DNA from: an uncultured Coriobacteriia bacterium | GTDB lineage: Bacteria; Actinomycetota; Coriobacteriia; Coriobacteriales; QAMH01 | NCBI GenBank assembly: GCA_902493755.1 | Contig: CABURF010000083.1 | Location: 1-6,008 of the forward strand | Length of the DNA stretch: 6,008 nt | Direction of reading: 5' to 3' | Shown here: positions 1 to 5,287 of the stretch, one piece after another | How the letters are laid out: every line of letters starts with the position of its first letter | Numbering within the stretch: the first letter of the stretch is position 1 | The notes under the pieces: model-generated | Databases searched by the model: none | Told to the model about the DNA's origin: nothing | Seen by the model: the letters and a program-made list of their open reading frames with translations, nothing else | Made by a program: the position numbers and the translations under genes

Positions 1-785
1 GCATCAAGGTCGTGCTCGAGGGGGAGTTCGCCTCCGGCGTAAGCGCCAAGGACCTCATACTGCACATCATCGGCATGATTGGTGTCGATGGGGCGCTCTA
101 CCAGGTACTGGAGTTCACCGGCCCGGCTGTCGCGCAGATCTCGATGGATGGGCGCTTTACCATGTGCAACATGGCCATCGAGGCAGGCGCCAAGACGGGC
201 ATCTTCGCTGTCGATGACATCACGCGCACCTACGTGGAGTCACGTGCTGAGCGACCTTGGGTCGAGTATGCCTCAGACGAGGACGCGCGCTATGCTCGCG
301 TGGTTCATGTCGATGTCTCGCGGGTTGTCCCAACGGTGTCGTTGCCGCATCTGCCGAGCAACACAAGGCCGGCTGCCGATTGCGATGACATGCGCATCGA
401 CCAGGTCATCATCGGCAGCTGCACGAACGGGCGTATCGAAGACATGCGTGCTGCCGCCGAGGTGTTGCGTGGCCGCATCGTCAACCCTGCGGTGCGCTGC
501 ATCATCATTCCTGCAACGCAAGATGTATATCGCCAGTGTATGCACGAGGGACTTCTTGATGCGTTTCTCGATGCGCACTGTGCTGTATCGACGCCCACCT
601 GTGGACCGTGTCTGGGCGGGCATATGGGCGTGCTCGCATCGGGCGAACGCTGTATCGCCACGACCAACCGCAACTTCGTCGGCCGCATGGGGGCCAAGGA
701 CAGCGAGGTCATCCTCGCGAGTCCTGCCGTAGCGGCTGCGAGCGCTGTCGCCGGCTATGTCTGCGCGCCAGAGCAATTGGATTAA
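1..785 (+). CDS. leuC: 3-isopropylmalate dehydratase large subunit, 5' end outside window
   Basis: This is the C-terminal part (about 260 codons, in frame from base 3) of the aconitase-family large subunit. With LeuD it isomerises 2-isopropylmalate to 3-isopropylmalate in cytosolic leucine synthesis. All three cysteine ligands of the 4Fe-4S cluster are visible: one in IGSCTNGR (bases 411-434) and two in PTCGPCLGG (Cys codons at 600-602 and 609-611). The conserved block TTNRNFVGRMG follows. Upstream, the segments SMDGRFTMCNMAIEAGAKTG and GVSAKDLILHIIGMIG are typical of the short bacterial/archaeal LeuC type of about 420 residues, so roughly 160 residues should lie before the window. The GTG at base 12 is internal and is not a start. 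The gene ends in TAA, 56 bases before leuD. Homoaconitase belongs to the same family, but the neighbouring leuD and leuB favour the leucine pathway. Confidence 0.95.
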   Translation, partial: IKVVLEGEFASGVSAKDLILHIIGMIGVDGALYQVLEFTGPAVAQISMDGRFTMCNMAIEAGAKTGIFAVDDITRTYVESRAERPWVEYASDEDARYARVVHVDVSRVVPTVSLPHLPSNTRPAADCDDMRIDQVIIGSCTNGRIEDMRAAAEVLRGRIVNPAVRCIIIPATQDVYRQCMHEGLLDAFLDAHCAVSTPTCGPCLGGHMGVLASGERCIATTNRNFVGRMGAKDSEVILASPAVAAASAVAGYVCAPEQLD

Positions 786-816
786 GGGACCACGAAAAGC
801 GCTCGCGGAAGTCCCT
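785..816 (+). other. small inverted repeat between leuC and leuD
   Basis: AGGGAC (785-790) is the exact reverse complement of GTCCCT (811-816), with a 20-base loop. The 6-bp stem overlaps the last base of the leuC stop codon. No T-run follows, so it is not a convincing intrinsic terminator. It could be a transcript-stabilising or processing hairpin, or chance. leuD begins 25 bases further on, with only a modest ribosome binding site (AAGG at 831-834). Confidence 0.3.
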
Positions 817-841
817 ATCATAGATTGGTCAAGGTAGAGTC

Positions 842-1330
842 ATGCAATTTAACGGTACGGCAATCAAATACGGGCGTGACGTCGATACCGACGCGATCAT
901 CGCGGCACGCTACCTGAACTCATCCGATATGGACGAGCTCGCGGCTCACTGCATGGAGGATCTCGATCCAACGTTCACGCAACGGGTAAAGCCAGGCGAC
1001 ATCATCGTGGCCGACGAGAACTTTGGCTGCGGATCGTCGCGCGAGCATGCGCCGAGCTGTATCAAGGCGGCCGGCATCTCCTGCGTCATTGCCAAGAGCT
1101 TCGCGCGTATCTTCTATCGCAACGCCATCAACGTTGGTCTGCCCATCATCGAGTGCCCCGAGGCTGTCGATGGCATTGGGGAAGGTGATGCGCTGAGCAT
1201 TGATACCGACATGGGCCTCATACGCAATCTGGCCACGGAGGAGAGCTGGAACGTCCGACCCTTCGAGCCGTTCATACAGGAAATCATCGAGGCGGGCGGC
1301 CTCGTCGCACGGACGAAGGCGCACAGGTGA
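842..1330 (+). CDS. leuD: 3-isopropylmalate dehydratase small subunit
   Basis: This 162-residue protein is the swivel domain of 3-isopropylmalate dehydratase and is full length for the short bacterial/archaeal LeuD type. Near the N-terminus GRDVDTDAIIAARYLNSSD (residues 11-29) carries the substrate-loop region. Residues 62-70 are GCGSSREHA, the family signature that closes over the active site. ARIFYRNAINVGLP (88-101) is also characteristic. The ATG at 842 is preceded by AAGG with 7 bases of spacing, a modest but adequate ribosome site. The stop TGA overlaps the start of leuB, so the two are probably translationally coupled. In this family the loop after 'ARYL' influences the choice between isopropylmalate and homoaconitate. 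The NSSD form seen here resembles LeuD proteins of Gram-positive bacteria, which is recalled and not searched. Confidence 0.96.
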   Translation: MQFNGTAIKYGRDVDTDAIIAARYLNSSDMDELAAHCMEDLDPTFTQRVKPGDIIVADENFGCGSSREHAPSCIKAAGISCVIAKSFARIFYRNAINVGLPIIECPEAVDGIGEGDALSIDTDMGLIRNLATEESWNVRPFEPFIQEIIEAGGLVARTKAHR

Positions 1331-2433
1331 TGATTGTGGACAAGCAGCACTACGATATTTGCGTCTTGCCAGGTGATGGCATTGGTCCGGAGATCATGCA
1401 AGTCGCGCTTGATGTTCTGTATGCCGTCGGACGCAAACATGGCATCGAGTTCACATGCACCGAGGCCCTCATCGGCGGCTGCGCAATTGACGCGTGCGGA
1501 TGCGCCTTGCCCGAGGCCACACTCGAACTTGCACGTCGCGCTGATGCGGTGTTGCTTGGAGCTGTCGGGGGTCCGCGTTGGGATGCGGTTGATCCGGAGA
1601 AGCCGCGTCCCGAAGACGGGCTCCTCGGCATACGCAAGGAACTCGGGCTCTATGCGAATCTGCGACCGGTGCGTGTCTACGATGCGCTCGTCGATGCCTC
1701 GCCACTCAAGCCCGATGCGGTACGTGGCTGCGATGTCCTCATCATGCGCGAGCTCACGGGAGGTCTGTACTTTGGCGAGCATGTGACCGTGGAGACTGCC
1801 GCGGGAATGCATGCGCACGATGTCATGCAATATGACGAGTATGAAATCGAGCGGATTGCGCGTCGGGCCTTCGATGCGGCTGCGAAGCGTCGCGGCAAGG
1901 TCACGAGCGTTGACAAGGCCAACGTTCTCGACACGGGGCGCCTCTGGCGCAAGGTCGTGCATCGCGTTGCTGCCGATTATCCCGATGTCGAGCTTGTCGA
2001 CATGCTCGTCGACAACTGCGCGATGCAGCTCGTCACGAATCCAGGACAGTTTGATGTCATCCTCACCGAGAACACCTTTGGCGACATACTGTCCGATGAG
2101 GCGTCGGTGCTCGCCGGCTCGCTCGGGTTGCTCGCGAGTGCCTCGCTCGGGGATGGGACATCGCTGTTCGAGCCCTGTCATGGCTCGGCTCCCGATATCG
2201 CGGGTAAAAACATCGCCAATCCCCTAGCTCAGGTGCTTTCGACTGCTATGATGCTTGCGCACGGTTTGGGCTTGGAAGAGGCTGCATCCGATGTGAGACG
2301 CGCGGTCGACCGCGTCCTGGCGCACGGTTGGCGTACGGCTGATATCGCGCGGGAAACGATGGATGCCGGGCATGTCCTGGGAACGATTGAGATGGGCGAG
2401 AAGCTTGTCGCCTGCATCGAGGAGGAAAGATGA
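1330..2433 (+). CDS. leuB: 3-isopropylmalate dehydrogenase
   Basis: LeuB oxidises and decarboxylates 3-isopropylmalate to 4-methyl-2-oxopentanoate with NAD+ as a cytosolic homodimer, the step after LeuCD. From ATG 1330 it is 367 residues, the usual length. Visible elements in order: PGDGIGPEI (14-22); the substrate arginines in GIRKELGLYANLRP (100-113) and in MRELTGGLYFGE (139-150), which also holds the catalytic Tyr; VDKANVLDTG with the catalytic Lys (196); metal-binding Asp in VDN (228) and in FGDILSDE (252, 256); and the NAD-binding loop HGSAPDIAGKNIANP (near 284-298), whose Asp fits NAD rather than NADP. The start is ambiguous by one codon. GTG 1327 gives a GTGA overlap with the leuD stop and ATG 1330 a TGATG overlap; ATG is preferred as the stronger initiator. 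Both imply coupling to leuD. The 3' end overlaps galU. Confidence 0.96.
   Translation: MIVDKQHYDICVLPGDGIGPEIMQVALDVLYAVGRKHGIEFTCTEALIGGCAIDACGCALPEATLELARRADAVLLGAVGGPRWDAVDPEKPRPEDGLLGIRKELGLYANLRPVRVYDALVDASPLKPDAVRGCDVLIMRELTGGLYFGEHVTVETAAGMHAHDVMQYDEYEIERIARRAFDAAAKRRGKVTSVDKANVLDTGRLWRKVVHRVAADYPDVELVDMLVDNCAMQLVTNPGQFDVILTENTFGDILSDEASVLAGSLGLLASASLGDGTSLFEPCHGSAPDIAGKNIANPLAQVLSTAMMLAHGLGLEEAASDVRRAVDRVLAHGWRTADIARETMDAGHVLGTIEMGEKLVACIEEER
2419..2429 (+). promoter_or_regulatory. galU ribosome binding site inside the end of leuB
   Basis: GAGGAGGAAAG lies directly before ATG 2430 and is encoded by the last codons of leuB. It is the strongest Shine-Dalgarno match on the plus strand here. 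It fixes the galU start at the ATGA overlap with the leuB stop. Confidence 0.8.
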
Positions 2434-3284
2434 AAGCTGTAATACCCGCTGCTGGTTTGGGAAGCCGTTTCTTGCCTGCGACGAAGGCTCAGCCCAAGGA
2501 GATGCTGCCCGTGCTCGACAAGCCGGCGATTCAGTACATCGTCGAGGAAGCCCTCGAGGCGGGTGTCGATGAGGTCATCATCGTTAACAGTCGTGACAAG
2601 AAGTCCATCGAAGACCAGTTTTCTCCGCATGACGCGCTCGTCGAGCATCTGCGCGGCGTGGGCAAGGATAGGTATGCCGACGCTGTTGAGCATGCGGGTG
2701 CGCTGCCCGTGAGCTTCGTGTATCAGGACGAGCCGCTCGGCCTGGGTCACGCCGTTCATGTCGCCGCGCCCGAGACTGGCGACGATATGTTTTTCGTCAT
2801 GCTCGGTGACGTACTCGTGCCCGAGAACGGCATCTGCCAGAAGATGCGCGAGGTGTCCAAGGCGCATGGCGACGCGAGCGTGATCGCCGTGCTGCCCGTA
2901 TCAGATGACGAAGTGAGCCGTTTTGGCATCATCGGCGGTGAGAACCTGGGCGATGGCGTCTGGAAGGTCACGGAGATGATCGAGAAGCCGGCGCTCGAGG
3001 ATGCGCCAAGTAATCTCGCGAGCTTCGGTCGGTATCTGCTGAGTCCGAAGGTCATGGAACTGCTTGCTACGACCAAGCCTGGCGCTGGCGGAGAAATCCA
3101 GCTTACGGACGCGCTCGTGTCGCTACTCGACCATGAAGACATGTACGCGCTCGTCATCGATCCGCGCGATGGATATGACACCGGTACGGTTCCCTCGTGG
3201 ATTGCAGCGAATGTCGCCCAGGCTATGAAGGACCCCAAGATTGCCGCATATCTCAAGGAGACGGTCGGTCCGCTCTTCGCGTAA
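2430..3284 (+). CDS. galU: UTP-glucose-1-phosphate uridylyltransferase
   Basis: GalU makes UDP-glucose from UTP and glucose-1-phosphate, supplying precursors for surface polysaccharides, glycolipids and galactose metabolism. The 284-residue protein is the normal length. The nucleotide-binding signature KAVIPAAGLGSRFLPATKA begins at residue 2, followed by PKEMLPVLDKPAIQYIVEEA (22-41). Further family marks are GLGHAV (104-109), a metal-binding Asp in MLGDVL (127), FGIIGG (165-170), the sugar-phosphate Lys in MIEKP (186), GRYLLSP (200-206), GGEIQLTDAL (220-229) and GYDTGTVPSW near residue 248. The ATG overlaps the leuB stop as ATGA and has a strong ribosome site, so it is co-transcribed with leuCDB and probably coupled to leuB. 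That a polysaccharide precursor gene ends a leucine operon is the unusual part. Thymidylyltransferases (RmlA) are related, but these motifs fit GalU better. Confidence 0.95.
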   Translation: MKAVIPAAGLGSRFLPATKAQPKEMLPVLDKPAIQYIVEEALEAGVDEVIIVNSRDKKSIEDQFSPHDALVEHLRGVGKDRYADAVEHAGALPVSFVYQDEPLGLGHAVHVAAPETGDDMFFVMLGDVLVPENGICQKMREVSKAHGDASVIAVLPVSDDEVSRFGIIGGENLGDGVWKVTEMIEKPALEDAPSNLASFGRYLLSPKVMELLATTKPGAGGEIQLTDALVSLLDHEDMYALVIDPRDGYDTGTVPSWIAANVAQAMKDPKIAAYLKETVGPLFA

Positions 3285-3291
3285 TGCGCAG

Positions 3292-3321
3292 CAGCCAAAT
3301 GGGTGCATGTGCATTTGTCTG
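3292..3321 (+). terminator. imperfect hairpin after galU, possible terminator
   Basis: CAG-C-CAAATG (3292-3301) pairs with CATTTG-T-CTG (3312-3321): nine base pairs with one internal mismatch and a 10-base loop. It starts 8 bases after the galU stop. No U-run follows, so intrinsic termination is uncertain. It also overlaps the area where a -35 element for the tRNA would lie. An attenuating, processing or accidental structure is equally possible. Confidence 0.3.
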
Positions 3322-3324
3322 GTG

Positions 3325-3330
3325 TAGAAT
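3325..3330 (+). promoter_or_regulatory. possible -10 element for tRNA-Ser
   Basis: TAGAAT matches the sigma-70 -10 consensus TATAAT at five of six positions and lies 21 bases before the tRNA 5' end, which fits a short leader. No good -35 hexamer is seen 16-18 bases upstream (the best is about GGTGCA). The assignment rests on the -10 alone. Confidence 0.4.
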
Positions 3331-3351
3331 ACAGCGATGCGTGCCACATGC

Positions 3352-3444
3352 GGAGGGATGGCAGAGTGGTTGAATGCAACGGTCTTGAAAACCGTCAGGC
3401 GGTGCTGAGCCGCCTCCAGGGTTCGAATCCCTGTCCCTCCGCCA
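3352..3444 (+). tRNA. tRNA-Ser (anticodon UGA)
   Basis: This is a complete class II tRNA. The acceptor stem GGAGGGA (3352-3358) pairs with TCCCTCC (3434-3440), followed by discriminator G and an encoded CCA (3442-3444). The anticodon stem ACGGT/ACCGT (3379-3383, 3391-3395) encloses the loop CTTGAAA with anticodon TGA at 3386-3388, which reads UCA and related serine codons. A long variable arm (GGCGG...CCGCC) is the serine class II hallmark. The T arm is CAGGG-TTCGAAT-CCCTG. No duplicate of its 3' end is seen elsewhere in the window, so there is no sign of an element integrated here. The glycosyltransferase gene begins 35 bases after the CCA, with no terminator visible between them. Confidence 0.98.
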
Positions 3445-3479
3445 GCTGGTGAGCCGGGCAACAGTGCGGAAGGGGAGTC

Positions 3480-4388
3480 ATGAGCAGCATCGCACGTGTG
3501 CTCGTTCTCATGGCCACCTACAATGGTCAGGAGCACCTTGCCGAGCAACTCGACAGCATCTTGAGTCAGGAGGGCGTCGAGGTCTTCGTACGTGTCTCCG
3601 ATGATTGCTCGGCTGACAACACCTTTCGAATCCTCGAGACCTACGCTTCCGAGCACGACAACATCGAGATCATCTACAACAACACGCACCAGGGCAAGAC
3701 GCGCACCATCATGCAGCTCGTCTACGACGCGCCGGTCGAGGAGTACGACTACTTCGCGCTCGCAAACCAGGACGATATCTGGCTTCCCGGCAAACTCGCG
3801 GCAGGCACCGACCACATATCGGCGAACACGAGTCGTCCCGAGCTCTACTACGCGGGCAGCGTCTGCATCGACGCGCGGGGCAGGGCGGTTGGCGACGAAT
3901 TCGACGGCTATGAGGTCTGTGCATCGCATCCGGGTAGCCTCTTGCTCGTACGCAACTGGGCTTTGGGCTGCACGATGCTCATGAACGGGGCGCTCGTTAA
4001 ACTCCTGCGTCGCTGTCCCGTTTTCGATTTTGCGCGCAGCTACGATACCTGGATTCATGCAGTCGCGCTCTATTGCGATGGCTATGTCTTTTGCGATTTG
4101 CCGCATTGCTATGTTGACAGACGCCTTGCGCCGGGGCAGTCAGCGCTGCCTGCCTGCGATGACCTTGATTCCGAGCTCGCAAATCAGGCGACCACCATGG
4201 CGCGGGTGCTTTTGCGCGAGTATGAGCGCGCCATGAATCCAGATGCCGCCAAGCTCGTCGAGGCGGTCGCGGTCAGGCATGTCTCGGCCAAAGCGCGGCG
4301 CTTTCTTGCCGGGCGCACGGACATCATGCTGCCGACGAATCCGCGCACGAGCAAACTGCGCTGGAACATTCTGAGAAGCAAGTTCTAA
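3480..4388 (+). CDS. family 2 glycosyltransferase (rhamnosyltransferase-like)
   Basis: This 302-residue protein has a GT-A glycosyltransferase fold. It probably transfers a sugar from a nucleotide donor during cell-surface polysaccharide assembly on the cytoplasmic face. The N-terminus VLVLMATYNGQEHLAEQLDS (residues 7-26) is the classic GT2 opening. VSDDCSADNT (39-48) holds the nucleotide-binding Asp pair. ALANQDDIWLPGKL (93-106) carries the metal-binding DXD-equivalent, in the form typical of rhamnosyltransferase-like GT2 proteins. GCTMLMN (163-169) is also conserved. The usual (H/Y)DWW stretch appears as YDTWIH (188-193), and the usual YRQHGxN is replaced by YVDRRLAPGQS (211-221). No transmembrane segment is apparent. 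ATG 3480 has a good ribosome site (GGAAGGGGAG, 3468-3477). No separate promoter is evident between it and the tRNA, so read-through from the tRNA promoter is plausible. The acceptor and sugar are unknown. Confidence 0.88.
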   Translation: MSSIARVLVLMATYNGQEHLAEQLDSILSQEGVEVFVRVSDDCSADNTFRILETYASEHDNIEIIYNNTHQGKTRTIMQLVYDAPVEEYDYFALANQDDIWLPGKLAAGTDHISANTSRPELYYAGSVCIDARGRAVGDEFDGYEVCASHPGSLLLVRNWALGCTMLMNGALVKLLRRCPVFDFARSYDTWIHAVALYCDGYVFCDLPHCYVDRRLAPGQSALPACDDLDSELANQATTMARVLLREYERAMNPDAAKLVEAVAVRHVSAKARRFLAGRTDIMLPTNPRTSKLRWNILRSKF

Positions 4389-4394
4389 GATGGC

Positions 4395-4408
4395 GGAGAG
4401 ATCTCTCC
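4395..4408. repeat. 14-bp perfect palindrome after the glycosyltransferase
   Basis: GGAGAGATCTCTCC is perfectly self-complementary. It sits 6 bases past the glycosyltransferase stop and is followed by ATTTC. As RNA it would form a 5-bp stem with a GATC loop. It may contribute to transcription end, or be a protein-binding dyad. The T-run is too short for a confident terminator call. Confidence 0.4.
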
Positions 4409-4413
4409 ATTTC

Positions 4414-4429
4414 GCGGCCTGGCGGCCGC
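4414..4429. terminator. GC-rich hairpin between convergent genes, possible terminator
   Basis: GCGGCC (4414-4419) pairs with GGCCGC (4424-4429) around a TGGC loop, a perfect 6-bp GC stem. It lies in the 70-base gap between the converging glycosyltransferase and HAD genes, where a bidirectional terminator is expected. Neither strand has a proper U-run after it, so this call rests mostly on position. Confidence 0.4.
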
Positions 4430-4458
4430 TTCAGTCGAGATGACGAGGTGGGCGCGAT

Positions 4459-5229
4459 CTATTCCGGTTTTGCCGTCTCGCCGATGAGGTTGAGAAGCTC
4501 ACCGACGTTTTCCACGCTCACGGCATCTCCATAGACATGCGAGCTGATGATGATCGCGGGACTGCCGAACTTGCCTGCCATGACGATGTCGGTGTCGTAA
4601 TTGTCGCCCACGACGAGAATCTCCTCCGGTGCCAGACCGAGCTGCTCACTGACCTCCTTGAGCATGAAGGTGTTGGGCTTGCCGATCGTAAGATCGACCA
4701 TGCGTCCCGAGCACCACTCGACTGACGAGACCATGCCGCCACAACCGGGCATGAGATACTCCTCCTCGCCTGGATAGGAGCGTTCCTTGTTGCAGGCGAT
4801 GACCTTGTCGACCTTGAGGGCAACGTTGCTGGCAATGGCGAGCTTCTCGTAGTCGAATTCCGGGTCCAAGCCAATGAGCATGTTCTCGGCTTCTTCGGGC
4901 TCGACGGAATGCACGCTGAGCTTTTCGCATTCGCTGATAAGGTTTTTGGAACCACAGACGTAGATGTTTGTGAGGCGCTCGCGATGCGCGTAGAGAGCTG
5001 CCGCGTATCCGCTCGTCAGAACCTCCCTGAAGGTGCAGTCGATGCCCATGTTACGCAGCTTGTGGAAGATCTGGGAGCGGGTCTCGGAGGAATTGTTGGT
5101 GAGGAAGAAGACGGATTTGCCCAGCTTGCGACAATGACGAATGACCTCGTCAATGCCGTCGATGAGCTTTGAGCCTCGATATACCGTGCCGTCGAGCGCG
5201 AACGCGACGGCCTTTGTATCTTCAAACAT
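4459..5229 (-). CDS. NagD-like HAD-superfamily (class IIA) protein lacking the nucleophile Asp
   Basis: This 256-residue protein matches the length and layout of HAD subclass IIA phosphatases (NagD, p-nitrophenylphosphatase-like, AraL), with a C2-type cap between motifs II and III. Motif II is FLTNNSS (42-48, Thr44), motif III IGKPN (Lys184) and motif IV VVGDNYDTD (206-214, Asp209); all are intact. The cap contains GLDPEFDYEKL (120-130), as in NagD. Motif I should read DxDGT but reads ALDGT (residues 11-15): the aspartate that forms the phospho-enzyme is Ala11 (codon at 5197-5199), while the acid/base Asp13 remains. The usual cap motif TNxD is CNKE (146-149). The family would suggest dephosphorylation of a small sugar or glycerol phosphate, but this copy may be inactive and act by binding. 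The start is well supported by AGGAGGAAAG (5235-5244). It lies 58 bases downstream of the penicillin-binding protein gene, possibly in one transcript. The frame is intact with normal codon use, so this is no obvious pseudogene. Confidence 0.87.
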   Translation of the reverse strand: MFEDTKAVAFALDGTVYRGSKLIDGIDEVIRHCRKLGKSVFFLTNNSSETRSQIFHKLRNMGIDCTFREVLTSGYAAALYAHRERLTNIYVCGSKNLISECEKLSVHSVEPEEAENMLIGLDPEFDYEKLAIASNVALKVDKVIACNKERSYPGEEEYLMPGCGGMVSSVEWCSGRMVDLTIGKPNTFMLKEVSEQLGLAPEEILVVGDNYDTDIVMAGKFGSPAIIISSHVYGDAVSVENVGELLNLIGETAKPE

Positions 5230-5252
5230 GCGGTCTTTCCTCCTGCGGGAAT

Positions 5253-5261
5253 ACTATCACA
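5253..5261 (-). promoter_or_regulatory. possible extended -10 promoter for the HAD gene
   Basis: On the minus strand, TGTGATAGT (TG, one base, then GATAGT) resembles an extended -10 element in the gap between the penicillin-binding protein gene and the HAD start. There is no recognisable -35, so the gene could equally be read only from upstream. Confidence 0.2.
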
Positions 5262-5287
5262 GCGCCAATGGTTCCTCTGGCCAGCGC

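Noticed and set aside
12..14. GTG at base 12 as the start of leuC
   Set aside because: The frame continues upstream to the window edge with conserved LeuC sequence, so the gene is cut by the window and is not truncated.
1114..2181. Long open reading frame antisense to leuB
   Set aside because: It lies wholly opposite leuD and leuB, has no recognisable domain, and is explained by GC-rich codon structure leaving the complementary frame free of stops.
3420..3444. tRNA-Ser 3' end as the attachment site of an integrated element
   Set aside because: No direct repeat of the tRNA 3' end, integrase or excisionase gene is seen in the window.
3123..4106. Long minus-strand open frame across the galU end, the tRNA and the glycosyltransferase
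   Set aside because: It runs through a tRNA gene and opposite two well-supported genes, and its translation shows no family motif.
5262..5287. Intrinsic terminator between the penicillin-binding protein and HAD genes
   Set aside because: Only weak GGCGCT-type repeats with wobble pairing and no U-run are present, which is not enough to call.
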